Part shown: piece by piece, positions 15,837-25,200 of the stretch
How positions within the stretch are numbered: the stretch's first letter is position 1
Layout of the letters: each line of letters begins with the position of its first letter
NCBI RefSeq assembly: GCF_001510645.1
Contig: NZ_LMVB01000001.1
Span: 2,118,981 to 2,182,980, forward strand
From: Paenibacillus sp. FJAT-29882
GTDB taxonomy: Bacteria > Bacillota > Bacilli > Bacillales > DSM-1321
Reading direction: 5' to 3'
Length of the DNA stretch: 64,000 bases
Position numbers and translations under genes: made by a program
The notes under the pieces: generated by a model
Told to the model about the DNA's origin: nothing
Database searches by the model: none
Seen by the model: only the letters and a program-made list of their open reading frames with translations

Positions 15837-16273
15837 GAATTAACCCCCTCTCTCAAACCACTTTTTACAGATAACCCTTCCATTTCATCATCCTGAACAG
15901 TTTCTTTTCTGACAAATAGGTTATAATTAACGAAAAAATGAAGCACCCCATCGAATGCCTCACTATTTAAATTTGTGCCACGAACAAGATCACCATTAAC
16001 AGTGATGTATTCCAGAGCATCAGTTAATTCCTCGGCAATCTCATTTAATTCAATGTTTTTTTCATGCTCACTTTTAGGGAAATAGTGGATATCGAAAAAG
16101 TGTTCCCTGAAATATCGTGGCCCGATGATTTGAGTCTGACCGAAGCGCAAAAAGGCAATAAAAAAACAAGGCTCATTAAAACCCTGCTTGATTTCTTCGC
16201 TATATATATCGTATTCATCCCCAAACACTTGATTCAGCTTAATAGAGATGCCATCAACGATACTATTAATCAC
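15833..16273 (-). CDS. Tail terminator/completion protein (DUF6838-like)
   Basis: A 146-residue protein beginning MINSIVDGISIKLNQVFGDEYDIY with the beta-rich centre PCFFIAFLRFG and HFFDIHYFPKSEHEK, and a C-terminal FFVNYNLFVRKE. The pattern fits the small tail-terminator proteins between the HK97 gp10-like protein and the sheath in XkdJ position. It overlaps the upstream gene by eight bases. Confidence 0.7.
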   Translation of the reverse strand: MINSIVDGISIKLNQVFGDEYDIYSEEIKQGFNEPCFFIAFLRFGQTQIIGPRYFREHFFDIHYFPKSEHEKNIELNEIAEELTDALEYITVNGDLVRGTNLNSEAFDGVLHFFVNYNLFVRKETVQDDEMEGLSVKSGLREGVNS

Positions 16274-16763
16274 TAAAACACTTCCTTAGGAATTCTTCTA
16301 CTTTCCGATCAACAATTTTCTGAGACTGTGATCTTAATTCATCCTCTGAGATTGTCAGCATAAATTGCCCCTTCACCCAGCCTTTATGAGATCGAGTCCT
16401 ATGTCCAAATTCCACGTAAGGGGCATAATGAACGGGATTTATGACCTCGATTTGAAACACATGCCCAGTTTTAGTAACAGGTAATGATTCTGCATAAGCT
16501 TTGGCGCTTTTATTAGATGATGAAGCCGCTGCCTCCGCATGTGTTTTGGCAGTCCACCCACGTCTTAAAGTACCCCCATTTTTACCTGAAGAATTTGGAT
16601 ATTGACCAACAGGAGTACGTTTAATTACTTTCGCAAGCAACCGAGCAGCAAGCTCCTTAGCAACACCCTCACAAAACTTTTCGAACTCTCTGCTCTGCAG
16701 TTTTTCCATTCTCTTTTGCAGATTTTTCAACTGCTGGAAATCAACACTACCCCACCTAGCCAT
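16266..16763 (-). CDS. HK97 gp10-like head-tail completion protein
   Basis: A 165-residue protein from the ATG at 16763 (GGTGGG upstream). The sequence FCEGVAKELAARLLAKVIKRTPVGQYP and LRRGWTAKT, then NPVHYAPYVEFGHRTRSHKGWVKGQFML, is the gp10/XkdI family signature. The protein joins the head connector to the tail. Confidence 0.85.
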   Translation of the reverse strand: MARWGSVDFQQLKNLQKRMEKLQSREFEKFCEGVAKELAARLLAKVIKRTPVGQYPNSSGKNGGTLRRGWTAKTHAEAAASSSNKSAKAYAESLPVTKTGHVFQIEVINPVHYAPYVEFGHRTRSHKGWVKGQFMLTISEDELRSQSQKIVDRKVEEFLRKCFSD

Positions 16764-17128
16764 TATGCCCACCCATCGAAAAGATTTAAGGCGATTTCTT
16801 GATGGGTAGAGTAGACTGCCGGAACCCCGCTATGGGAGTAATCCGTAGTCCTCCCATCTTGGGTAACTGTAATTTTTGACCCTGCTTTTATAATAATTTC
16901 TGGTGCTATAAATAGCTTTGTCACTTGAGATATAGTAGGTGCATTATCAAATTCGCTTGCAGAGGACACTGTTTTAAAGGATAAACGACAAGGTTGATTC
17001 TCTAAAACGGTCACTTCTGTTTGCCTCGTCCTTTTTGTCTCTGGGTCCTTTATCGACTGATATTCAGCAATTGTACATATTCCCATATACAATTTTTCAA
17101 TCAATTTTCGATGACGAGTCATGCTCAT
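16763..17128 (-). CDS. Head-tail stopper protein (XkdH-like)
   Basis: A 121-residue basic protein (MSMTRHRKLIEKLYMGICTIAEYQ) with beta-strands and TKLFIAPEIIIKAGSKITVTQDGR. Position between the connector and gp10-like protein, and the fold-like pattern, match XkdH/SPP1 gp16-type stoppers. It overlaps both neighbours by a few bases. Confidence 0.7.
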   Translation of the reverse strand: MSMTRHRKLIEKLYMGICTIAEYQSIKDPETKRTRQTEVTVLENQPCRLSFKTVSSASEFDNAPTISQVTKLFIAPEIIIKAGSKITVTQDGRTTDYSHSGVPAVYSTHQEIALNLFDGWA

Positions 17129-17502
17129 ATTGCTCTAAGCTTCCTAAATTTGTTGAGTTCATGAGTGTAATTTAAAACTAAAGTGTCAAGACTGCCCTTT
17201 GATGCACTGGTAATGTCATTGCCTTTATTGCCATAAGACACGTTGGTATCACCTAATTTAACGGAAGAAACACCTTCACTGACATTATCTATAATCGCTT
17301 CCTCGTTCGGATGCTCAATACGAAGAATATCCATGACCATGGATGCCCAGACAAATTTAAGGGCCTCTGGTATCTCACCTATATTGCAATATAGCTTGAT
17401 TTTCCACTCTATTTGCTCTATATAATCCATGATTAGTTCAACAAGAGAATCATCAGTCAGTTTCAATCGGCGTTTGACGATAGCAAGAATTTTATCATTC
17501 AT
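17125..17502 (-). CDS. Head-tail connector/adaptor protein (gp6-like)
   Basis: A 125-residue mostly helical protein: ILAIVKRRLKLTDDSLVELIMDYIEQIEWKI is the typical N-terminal helix pair of phage gp6/YqbG connectors, which attach under the portal. Short overlaps with both neighbours. Confidence 0.75.
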   Translation of the reverse strand: MNDKILAIVKRRLKLTDDSLVELIMDYIEQIEWKIKLYCNIGEIPEALKFVWASMVMDILRIEHPNEEAIIDNVSEGVSSVKLGDTNVSYGNKGNDITSASKGSLDTLVLNYTHELNKFRKLRAI

Positions 17503-17716
17503 CGATTAGTCCACCATTTAAAAATGCAGCATGTTCTGATTTGAGAATTTCAATTTTCTCACCTTTTTTATATCGATCTTGCCCATATTTAATATTACTT
17601 TTCAAAATTACCTTAACGGTTTTTTCCTTTTTAGGTGTCTCCGGCTTTTGCTCAGCCTCAGAAGTCTCATTGAATTTTTCTTCAAGATCAGTTGCATTTT
17701 CATTATTCTTAGACAT
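17495..17716 (-). CDS. Small head-region protein
   Basis: A 73-residue protein with an acidic disordered start (MSKNNENATDLEEKFNETSE) and a C-terminal beta-domain VKVILKSNIKYGQDRYKKGE followed by IEILKSEHAAFLNGG. This C-terminal pattern (DUF7210-like) is common directly after the capsid gene. Function unproven; probably capsid or connector accessory. Confidence 0.65.
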   Translation of the reverse strand: MSKNNENATDLEEKFNETSEAEQKPETPKKEKTVKVILKSNIKYGQDRYKKGEKIEILKSEHAAFLNGGLIDE

Positions 17717-17764
17717 ATGAAAATCTCCTTTCTAAATTAAATAAGGAAAGGTATTACCCTCCCC

Positions 17765-18808
17765 TTAATTAACTTTCGCAATAAAAATATTATCGATTGT
17801 TTCAAAGCTTGGTAAAATGATCATACTGACGATGGTTTCAACGTTTACTGGATGAGGCTCTTTAATAGTGGTAACAGCTACACCAGTATTCACAATAGAA
17901 ACATCTGCAGTCGCATTACCAGCCATCAAGTCAGACTCCTCAGGTGTTGTTCCATAATACGTACTCCCTAGGTTGCCATCAGGAATCAACGTGAAATAAT
18001 CATCTGGATAGAAATTATGCAGCGATCCGTCCTCAGCACGGTATTTCTTGTTATAAACAGCAACAGAAAGTCCTAACTTAGCAGATAGGTATTGTTTTAA
18101 CATTGACTCAGTCATGATAATGTTTTGTCCCCCCAGAGGGTTCATATCAAGACGGATACTCTTATGCTCAAGCAACGAGGTAAAAGTTTTTCGAGACACG
18201 ATTGCATTAGTCGGACGAACACCCGTATTATCTTCCACTGTGTCCATCCAGGTTAATATATCTTGAATTGGAGTTGAACCTTGATCGCTCCATTGTGCAC
18301 CTGCAGTTAATGTTTCCTTGTGATCATTTTTCATCTTGTAATCATAATCGTAATCTAAACGATTGGCCGTAATGCGGATTTTTCCTGTAGAGAGCAATTG
18401 CATAATCATTCTCTCTGGCTGCACCATTGCTCCATTTACAAGATTAGTGATGTCATCATAAATATTATTGATAACCGGCATAATCATGCTATCAAGGTTA
18501 GATGTAGCAAGACGATTCAATTCTTGGCGATCTTTTTCCCCAATCCTCATCGCTTCACGGAAGAAAGGCATCTCAGTTTGTACTTTATCGAATCCAATAC
18601 GGTCTCTAAGAGTTGCCTTAGAATCGAACTCAGATGGCATAAGGGCGACTGGTAACCCCTTTGAACCCTTAATCCAGCTCAAGTCCAGACCAAGCTGCTT
18701 CTTGGCAGGGAAAAGAACGGAACCTAGATATGGAATGGTGTTTGAAGGGTTAGTCTGGTAATAGGTTGCAATATTATTTGAATTCACTAAATCAAAGATT
18801 GTTGGCAT
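17765..18808 (-). CDS. Major capsid protein (phage E-type)
   Basis: A 347-residue protein of the phage capsid E family: MPTIFDLVNSNNIATYYQ, YLGSVLFPAKKQLGLDLSWI and MPFFREAMRIGEKDRQELNRL at the N-terminal side, ARPTNAIV-like substrate strand GVRPTNAIVSRKTF, and C-terminal beta-domain. It follows the decoration-like gene and scaffold, the usual assembly order. Confidence 0.88.
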   Translation of the reverse strand: MPTIFDLVNSNNIATYYQTNPSNTIPYLGSVLFPAKKQLGLDLSWIKGSKGLPVALMPSEFDSKATLRDRIGFDKVQTEMPFFREAMRIGEKDRQELNRLATSNLDSMIMPVINNIYDDITNLVNGAMVQPERMIMQLLSTGKIRITANRLDYDYDYKMKNDHKETLTAGAQWSDQGSTPIQDILTWMDTVEDNTGVRPTNAIVSRKTFTSLLEHKSIRLDMNPLGGQNIIMTESMLKQYLSAKLGLSVAVYNKKYRAEDGSLHNFYPDDYFTLIPDGNLGSTYYGTTPEESDLMAGNATADVSIVNTGVAVTTIKEPHPVNVETIVSMIILPSFETIDNIFIAKVN

Positions 18809-18823
18809 ATAATCATTCCTCTC

Positions 18824-19180
18824 TTATTTCAAAAATGTGACTTGCTTTAGTGCAGTTACCGCTTCAGCAACTGGTGCGGCAGGAATCTTGTTTAAGTCCA
18901 CGAATCCATGAATAAGCATCGCTGCTGGAGCTGGGCCATAGGTAACATCCGTATCATTGAACAAGACACCTTCTGAACCTACCCCATTTACTGCTTTTAC
19001 TTTTTTAGAAGGGTCGGCAAGAATCCCCCCACCAAGGATAGTACCAGCAGGAACAATTTTCTTTCCATTAACAGCAGTAATGCCTGCATCATCTACCGTC
19101 ACCGCTACGTTCACATAATGATCTGGGAACTTTAAAATCCCTTTTTTATTTGAATGGCTTTCAACTACAAATTTACTCAT
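18824..19180 (-). CDS. Putative head decoration protein
   Basis: A 118-residue beta-rich protein (MSKFVVESHSNKKGILKFP, GKKIVPAGTILGGGILAD, MLIHGFVDLNKIP). A small protein of this type between scaffold and major capsid protein is usually a lambda gpD-like capsid stabiliser. No charged or catalytic motif is seen. Confidence 0.7.
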   Translation of the reverse strand: MSKFVVESHSNKKGILKFPDHYVNVAVTVDDAGITAVNGKKIVPAGTILGGGILADPSKKVKAVNGVGSEGVLFNDTDVTYGPAPAAMLIHGFVDLNKIPAAPVAEAVTALKQVTFLK

Positions 19181-19193
19181 TCAATATTCCTCC

Positions 19194-19868
19194 TTAGTTA
19201 AAATAGTGGCCGCGGGCTTTTTCAAGGGCTTCTGAATTTTGCGTTAAAGCCTCAGCTGCCTTTTTACCATAGTTAATCGCACCAGACGCAGAACCACCTC
19301 CTGGTGTTGAACCTTTAAGTCTTTCTTCTACTGCAGTTTGGACTGATTCACGAAAAGCTTTTTCAAATGTGTCCACATTCAATTTCGTTTTCTCTGCATC
19401 AGATGCAAGTAAAAGTTCAGCGAAATCGATAGGTAACTTCTTTTCATTTAAGATTTTAATAGTTTCAATTTTGAGCTCTCTTTGTTGGATAGATAGTTCC
19501 CTATCCTCGATATCCTTTTTCTGTTTATCTAGAAGAGCCTGTTCTTTCTCAGAAGCAGACATTTTAGCAAGCTTCTCAGCCTCTACTTTCTCAGCATCAA
19601 GTTTGGTTTTAAAATCTTGTTCCCATTGTGCTTGAGCTGTTTTCAAAGCTTCAGCAATTTTTTTATCTGTTTCACTTTGCAGAAGCGTTTGCAGTTCCTC
19701 TTGCGATTTTGGTAGCTCCGTTCCTGCTGGTGGATCTCCTTGGCCTCCGACTTGACCTGCTCCAGGATCATTTCCACCTCCTCCTGCCGCGCCAACTCCT
19801 GCGCCTCCACCTGAATCTGGTGCTAATAATGGAACCCCAACAAACCTACCACCAATCTTTTTGAACAT
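19194..19868 (-). CDS. Capsid scaffold protein
   Basis: About 224 residues from the ATG at 19868, which has GGAGG seven bases upstream; the long upstream frame is unlikely. A Gly/Pro-rich start is followed by a strongly helical, charged centre (KTAQAQWEQDFKTKLDAEKV, LLDKQKKDIEDRELSIQQRE) and RESVQTAVEERLKG, characteristic of phage minor structural GP20/scaffold proteins. It precedes the capsid genes. Confidence 0.82.
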   Translation of the reverse strand: MFKKIGGRFVGVPLLAPDSGGGAGVGAAGGGGNDPGAGQVGGQGDPPAGTELPKSQEELQTLLQSETDKKIAEALKTAQAQWEQDFKTKLDAEKVEAEKLAKMSASEKEQALLDKQKKDIEDRELSIQQRELKIETIKILNEKKLPIDFAELLLASDAEKTKLNVDTFEKAFRESVQTAVEERLKGSTPGGGSASGAINYGKKAAEALTQNSEALEKARGHYFN

Positions 19869-19907
19869 TTTCATTCCTCCTAATGTCTTATAAAGTTCTT
19901 GTGCAAA

Positions 19908-19931
19908 ATAAAAAGCCGCATTAATTGCGAC
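19908..19931 (-). terminator. Intra-operon terminator-like hairpin
   Basis: Minus strand: AGTCGCA/TGCGGCT stem followed by TTTTTATTTT, between the minor head gene and the scaffold gene. It may tune transcription of the capsid genes or mark a separate start. Confidence 0.5.
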
Positions 19932-20959
19932 TAATTCGAAACGTATTTTTCTTTCCAAGCCTTATAACTCATATTTGCAGGCACATGATATGTTTTACCG
20001 TCAGACCCTCTTGCCGCCCTCTGACCAAAGTTGTCCTCGAAATAAGGAACTGTAACAGATCTGCACCAAGCGTGCAATGGGGGAGCAGTTATGCCGACCT
20101 GGTAATCTTTCATATCGAATACTTTCCCATCAAGGTCCTGACAAACCTTACTGGTCTTTAAATCGAGAGTTGCCACCATCTCAAACTTTTCAACGTTCAG
20201 ATCATTGAAAGTCTCTTTTTGTGATGCAGAAGCAAAGAATGCTGATTCGGTCATAACTAGCCTTCCAGCTTTCTTTCTAGAAACGTCAAATCTCTCAGAA
20301 ATTGTTTTGATTACCTTGTCTGGTGCATCTCCTCTAACGATGGATTGTGTCAGTTCAGTGTGAAGGACATTCACCAATTCAGTTTTGTTCTTCCAGATAC
20401 GGTCTGAAAAGTTTAATCCATCCGGCGCCCATGGCTTTGAAGCAATTCTTTCAATTCTCTTTGTATCTATAGCAGGGATTGCCCAACCAACACTAATTCC
20501 CTTTTGGATTTCGAATGCTGATTTGTAATATCCATCAGAAATAATACTAGAAGCTAAAGAATTGATGGAACCATTTTGGCTCCCATAAAGCACTTCGATT
20601 TGCTGTTGAATTGGAAGCATCATTGCTTCCAACTTAGAGATATGAACCCTCGCAGAAGCATTCTCCAATTGTTTAAGCCATCTTTGGTTCAAAGCATTAT
20701 CTTTCCCGTATTTGATGTAATCATTAACGTCCCAAAGAAATTCTTTAAGTTCCCCTTTACTTAATAGCTTCTTTGCATCCGAGAGGGAAATCTCATTATT
20801 GGACGCTAAACGGGTATACCATTTGAGCAGATCCTTTTCAAGACTTACCAAGGTTCTTTGATACTGCTTAGCTATTTCATTATTGGTTTGCTGCCCTTGC
20901 TGTATAAGATGAGATTCTAGATCTACAAATCTTTTCTTCCAGTAATCTCTTGATTTCAT
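19931..20959 (-). CDS. Minor head protein (SPP1 gp7/Mu gpF-like)
   Basis: A 342-residue protein. The C-terminal half contains the gpF-type motif TESAFFASASQKETFNDL and KVCQDLDGKVFDMKDYQVG followed by TAPPLHAWCRSVTVPYF, which is diagnostic of phage head morphogenesis proteins. The N-terminal helical half (WYTRLASNNEISLSDAKKLL) is also typical. It acts in procapsid assembly next to the portal, whose stop it overlaps. Confidence 0.87.
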   Translation of the reverse strand: MKSRDYWKKRFVDLESHLIQQGQQTNNEIAKQYQRTLVSLEKDLLKWYTRLASNNEISLSDAKKLLSKGELKEFLWDVNDYIKYGKDNALNQRWLKQLENASARVHISKLEAMMLPIQQQIEVLYGSQNGSINSLASSIISDGYYKSAFEIQKGISVGWAIPAIDTKRIERIASKPWAPDGLNFSDRIWKNKTELVNVLHTELTQSIVRGDAPDKVIKTISERFDVSRKKAGRLVMTESAFFASASQKETFNDLNVEKFEMVATLDLKTSKVCQDLDGKVFDMKDYQVGITAPPLHAWCRSVTVPYFEDNFGQRAARGSDGKTYHVPANMSYKAWKEKYVSN

Positions 20960-22293
20960 TCTTGATCACCAGTATCCTCATTCCCTTTCTCAAAAGAATA
21001 AGGATCACTTTCGTCAATCATCTTCTTACGTTCCTCATCCTTACGGGCAATCTCAGCATCCGCATCATCAACAAAAGGTAGCTGACTTAGTTGAGTTTTT
21101 TCGCTAAGTATACCTGATAAATCCTTAACCATATCCACCAACTCTACAAGATTTCGAGGTATGTTTCTATGAAACTTAAGATTGATCTTATTGTAATCAT
21201 ATTGACCGCCTTTGATGTTAAGAAAATTAGTAATCATCCGCAGCCGTTTGATAAGGGGCGATTTGAATTTTCTCTCCTTGATAGATGCAATTTGTTCTAA
21301 TCCCCAAAGCTTATACTTCATCGCTTCACCAGATACATTTCCCGCGAATTTCTCATCAGTTAGATCTGGAACTTGGCTAATACGATGAATGTCTGTTTGG
21401 AGCCGTGTCTTATTATTTTCGGTGGCAGCATCATTAATATTCTTAATAAGCCAGTCAGCCTCACCTTCTGGTGGTATCAATAATACTCGATTTTCCTTCA
21501 TTGTCTTGATATCAGTACCTTCAGTGGCATCCATACCAACTAACTTAAGATAGGCATCTGTAAAATACTCAAAATCATTAGCCGTGTCAGATTGCGATTT
21601 ATTATAAGCATCTATTAATGATAGAACAATCTCGAAGTCACCCATGAGTTCGTTGTTATTCGGATACTCAATGATTGGGACCTCTCCGAAGTAATGGTCT
21701 TTCCTCTCGAACTCTTCAAGGCGGCCGTTAGATGAATGGAAATATATAATTTCATCAGCAGTGTATACTTCTGCCTTGTCCAATTTCTCCCCAGTGATGA
21801 TATTTTCAGTCTGATATTTTCTAATGGCGAAAATCATAGTTTCTTCAATATCATCCGAATAGACAGGAATAATGGTCTTTTTGTCAATCTCCTTGAATCG
21901 TACATTGGCGGTCTCATCCGCATAGACTAATTCAAAAGCACGTCCACACATGCTCATGGATTTAGCGAGTTCAAAATTGGTATCCTCTTCACAATTATCG
22001 TCTAAGATCTCGAATACCTGGTCAAGCAACGCTTTATCATCGCTTTCGTAAGTAACAGGAACACCCATGAAGTAACCAGTTGCATTATCAGTGATTAGCT
22101 TCGCATAATTGATAACCAGCTTATTATTTGGTTTATCAGGTCCAACTTCTCTCTTAAGAATTTCATGTTCGCCAGTATAATATTTCTCGAGCTTATCAAT
22201 ACGCTTTTCTTCGAGCACACCCCACTTAGAGATAATATTCGCTATCAGCAGGCCTGTAATTTCCGTACCCTTAGGTATCTTAATTTTAAGCAT
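20956..22293 (-). CDS. Portal protein (SPP1 gp6-like)
   Basis: A 445-residue portal of the SPP1 type: LEKYYTGEHEIL, KPNNKLVINYAKLITDNATGY and MGVPVTYES near the N-terminus, then NELMGDFEIVLSLIDAYN and SGEAMKYKLWGLEQIASIKE. Portals form the dodecameric ring through which DNA enters the head. Lies 15 bases after the large terminase gene. Confidence 0.9.
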   Translation of the reverse strand: MLKIKIPKGTEITGLLIANIISKWGVLEEKRIDKLEKYYTGEHEILKREVGPDKPNNKLVINYAKLITDNATGYFMGVPVTYESDDKALLDQVFEILDDNCEEDTNFELAKSMSMCGRAFELVYADETANVRFKEIDKKTIIPVYSDDIEETMIFAIRKYQTENIITGEKLDKAEVYTADEIIYFHSSNGRLEEFERKDHYFGEVPIIEYPNNNELMGDFEIVLSLIDAYNKSQSDTANDFEYFTDAYLKLVGMDATEGTDIKTMKENRVLLIPPEGEADWLIKNINDAATENNKTRLQTDIHRISQVPDLTDEKFAGNVSGEAMKYKLWGLEQIASIKERKFKSPLIKRLRMITNFLNIKGGQYDYNKINLKFHRNIPRNLVELVDMVKDLSGILSEKTQLSQLPFVDDADAEIARKDEERKKMIDESDPYSFEKGNEDTGDQE

Positions 22294-22308
22294 TAAACAA
22301 CACCACCT

Positions 22309-23652
22309 TTAGAGACCCAATAATTTCTTATCCATAGAGCCAAGTTTATTTTTGTTAAATAGAATCGTATTCACAAAATATCGATCACCATCAAGTTGGT
22401 GGTCATTTTGTTTAATCGGCTTATCTTCACCGCGATCAGCAGCCTTTTCATCCCAAATATAAGAAGAAAACTCACGGAAAGTTTCTACGCATCGATCATT
22501 GTATTTAATCAGACCATCATTGAGGGCATTACCAACATTACGAATTCCATCGATGACCTCATTCTTTGCCTTAATCACTTTAAATCCGTTTTTCTTCAAA
22601 AGGGCAATAAAAGAAGCAGCCGATGGATCTACAATCACACCTTTAAGATTTTTTATATCATCTGTAAACGCCTGTAGATCCTCTAAATACTCTTGGTCTG
22701 TTTTTTGCTTACTCTTTTGTCGACCATCGTAATGGTATTCCTTGTCCTTGTACCAAAGTTCATTGGAAAGACCCCACAATCCAAAGGTTGTCGGGTTCTG
22801 CGTACCATAATCAATACTGACATAGCACTTGGAGTATGGTCTTTCTTGTGTAGTCACGACATGCTTGTCCTTATTAAACATGTCATAAATAACGCCCTCA
22901 GCAAGCACCCATAAGCCTAGAATGAACCGCTGATAGAAGATGCCCTTATACATCCTCTTGTAACGCTCTTTGGTCTTAGCTGTCAGGGAAAGGTTATCAT
23001 CCATCGTGAAATGGATATGTAGCATGTTCTTATCTTTTAGTTGGTCCAGATATTCCACCTTGAACCAATGATATGGACCAGCTGGGTTGCAGTTGAACCA
23101 AAACTTTGCCCCATCAACAGAACAACGAGCTGTTGCCTGATTAACAAATGATTGTGGCATCAATGCAACTTCGTCAAAGAACATGCCAGCAAGCGTAATC
23201 CCCTGTATAAGATCCTGTGAACCTTCATCCTTACCACCAAAAATATAAAAGTAATTCGTTTTACCTTTATAGGAGATGGTCAAGAAATTATCTGCTCGAT
23301 GGTCCTTAACTCTATAACCTCGCGCCTTTAACATTCGCTTCAATGGAGTAATAACGTTACGTCGAAAAGAACCAATCGTCTTTCCGGCCATACCTAAGTT
23401 CACTTCATCGAACGTATCCATTCCCCACATAACGTAGGATAGGGACATAACGACTGTTTTCCCAGCACGGACGGAACCATCACAAATAACCCCGTCTTTA
23501 TCTTTGACAGGGGAACCATTTCGCCACCAGGTTAAAACTTGCTTTTGCTTTACTGAGAAAGGTTTAAAGGTAAATGGTGCTGGCTTTTTCTTCTTAGCTG
23601 GCTTACTCGTCAGGAAAGCAAACGACTTAGCTTCAATCTTCGTTTGTGTCAT
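22309..23652 (-). CDS. xtmB: Terminase large subunit
   Basis: A 447-residue ATPase/nuclease from the ATG at 23652 (GGAGGTG upstream, inside the end of the small subunit gene). Walker A-type CDGSVRAGKT lies near residue 60 and the Walker B segment MFFDEVAL near 160; the C-terminal nuclease domain has CYVSIDYGTQNPTTFGLWG and GVIVDPSAAS and ends with DDHQLDGDRY-like acidic residues. It packages DNA with the portal. Confidence 0.92.
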   Translation of the reverse strand: MTQTKIEAKSFAFLTSKPAKKKKPAPFTFKPFSVKQKQVLTWWRNGSPVKDKDGVICDGSVRAGKTVVMSLSYVMWGMDTFDEVNLGMAGKTIGSFRRNVITPLKRMLKARGYRVKDHRADNFLTISYKGKTNYFYIFGGKDEGSQDLIQGITLAGMFFDEVALMPQSFVNQATARCSVDGAKFWFNCNPAGPYHWFKVEYLDQLKDKNMLHIHFTMDDNLSLTAKTKERYKRMYKGIFYQRFILGLWVLAEGVIYDMFNKDKHVVTTQERPYSKCYVSIDYGTQNPTTFGLWGLSNELWYKDKEYHYDGRQKSKQKTDQEYLEDLQAFTDDIKNLKGVIVDPSAASFIALLKKNGFKVIKAKNEVIDGIRNVGNALNDGLIKYNDRCVETFREFSSYIWDEKAADRGEDKPIKQNDHQLDGDRYFVNTILFNKNKLGSMDKKLLGL

Positions 23653-24520
23653 TATTCCACACCTCCGAAGTTGTAGCATCTAAAGCGGCTTCAAAACCAT
23701 CATCCTCATATTCTTCTTCTTCATTCGCTCCAAAGACTTTATGATGAGAAATTTTAAGTTTCTCTTCCTCAACTTGACGCTTGAATTTGTCTGGGAACAA
23801 GTCGAAGTATAAGGACAATTTATCCAAGGCCTTCATCTTGTCAGCAAGCTTAACCGATATACCGTCTTTGCCCTTTTTAACTTCTGTAATTAGAGTCCCA
23901 TCAACTTCATTGGCATTCTTGAAATCAACATAGTTGTAGCTATACATCACAGGTTCGCCGTTTTCATCTAATATAGGTTCGCCAGTTAATGCATTGACTT
24001 CCGGCTGTTCCTTTTGCCCAAAATCAACAAAGTCTGTAATGTCAGCAAATGCTATCTTTACCCACTTATTTAGAACGTCTTGAGCATCAATAAACAGATT
24101 TCCTGTCATTTCTTTCTTCATTCGCTGAATAAACTCTTTCACCCTAACATTCCCTAACAGCCTTGGACCTTGCACATGAGCTGTATCTAGAGAATACCCA
24201 GCCTTAATTGCTGATTGAGTAGCATTGAATGACTTAACGTAATGAAAACAAAAAAGCCTTTGTTTATCAGTAAGTCTATCTGAATCAAGCTCATCTTCTT
24301 TTATTATTTCTGGCTCGCTTTGTGGGGATGCATCCTTCTTTTTTAGGGTTGCAACCTTTTGATTTTTGGTTGCATCCTTTTTCGTTGGATTCCTCGACCA
24401 ACCTTCACGGCTTTTTCTGCTTTTCAAGGTACCAATTTTCACATCATGCTTATCAGCAAGAGCCTGCAAAGTAATCTTAGAAGTTTCATATTCATTTCTT
24501 ATTTCATCCCAATTAGGCAT
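23633..24520 (-). CDS. xtmA: Terminase small subunit
   Basis: A 295-residue protein. The N-terminal 50 residues contain a helix-turn-helix (ITLQALADKHDVKIGTLKSR); residues about 80-140 carry the terminase_2 core LTDKQRLFCFHYVKSFNATQ and SAIKAGYSLDTAHVQGPRLL. It recognises the pac site. It is the first gene of the structural operon and overlaps the large subunit. Confidence 0.9.
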   Translation of the reverse strand: MPNWDEIRNEYETSKITLQALADKHDVKIGTLKSRKSREGWSRNPTKKDATKNQKVATLKKKDASPQSEPEIIKEDELDSDRLTDKQRLFCFHYVKSFNATQSAIKAGYSLDTAHVQGPRLLGNVRVKEFIQRMKKEMTGNLFIDAQDVLNKWVKIAFADITDFVDFGQKEQPEVNALTGEPILDENGEPVMYSYNYVDFKNANEVDGTLITEVKKGKDGISVKLADKMKALDKLSLYFDLFPDKFKRQVEEEKLKISHHKVFGANEEEEYEDDGFEAALDATTSEVWNNDTNED

Positions 24521-24567
24521 GTCATGTCACCTTCCACCTCCTAGTATTTGAGTTGTTTTGGGCAAAA

Positions 24568-24590
24568 GAAAAAGCACCCTTTATTGATGC
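24568..24590 (-). terminator. Rho-independent terminator
   Basis: Minus strand: GCATC/GGGTGC stem followed by TTTTTCTTTT, three bases after the SLATT-like gene and upstream of xtmA. Confidence 0.65.
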
Positions 24591-24592
24591 TT

Positions 24593-25099
24593 TTATTCTT
24601 GAATTTCCTGTTTAGTATCGCCATTTTGCAATTCTGTTTCCTTCACTTTCACAGAATCCATTATATTGTCTAAAAAGGAATCGTATCTATTCTTAAACTC
24701 TTCTAATTTTTCAGCAGTAGGATTCTGATTGCTTTCTAGATAAAATTGTACATCTAAAAGCAGCCTGGTTACGAGTCCAACTCGAATCGCTATTTTTTTA
24801 TCACGAGTAGTTAAGTTTAAAAATTGATCCATCGTAGTTAGAACAGTAAGAATTCCACTAAGTATTAAAGCCAACGAAGGCCCAAAGTTATTTATTTTCA
24901 AACCTAATATCACTGTTATTGTTGATGAGATTCCAACTATTGTTATTTTCATCCAAAAAGCTTTCCTTTTAGCAACCTCGTGACTTTTACTAAGCGATTC
25001 CATATTGCTATTTAGTAATTTAATTAAAAAAAGAAAATTTTTTACAACTTGCAAATCTGTCAAAATATCACCTTCTTTAATATTTTTGTCATTAATCAT
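24593..25099 (-). CDS. Two-membrane-segment accessory protein (SLATT-like architecture)
   Basis: A 168-residue protein with a helical N-terminus, two adjacent membrane segments (about 50-70, ITIVGISSTITVILGL, and 75-93, ALILSGILTVLTTM), then a long helical cytosolic tail. The pattern of two central membrane spans followed by a conserved helical region is that of SLATT/DUF4231 effectors of membrane-acting defence systems. The resemblance is architectural only. It sits alone between terminators, upstream of xtmA, a typical moron position. Confidence 0.5.
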   Translation of the reverse strand: MINDKNIKEGDILTDLQVVKNFLFLIKLLNSNMESLSKSHEVAKRKAFWMKITIVGISSTITVILGLKINNFGPSLALILSGILTVLTTMDQFLNLTTRDKKIAIRVGLVTRLLLDVQFYLESNQNPTAEKLEEFKNRYDSFLDNIMDSVKVKETELQNGDTKQEIQE

Positions 25100-25157
25100 A
25101 TTCTAATGTTAGAAAGATTTCTATTGTACTCCATTTGGATACAATCATTGATCTATA

Positions 25158-25192
25158 TTTGAAAGGCACCCATTAAATGAGTGCCTTTCAAA
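25158..25192 (-). terminator. Strong (bidirectional) terminator after micro-protein 1
   Basis: A near-perfect inverted repeat, TTTGAAAGGCAC with its complement around TCATTTAATG, begins eight bases after the stop of the 31-residue ORF on the minus strand. Confidence 0.8.
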
Positions 25193-25200
25193 CTATAAGA

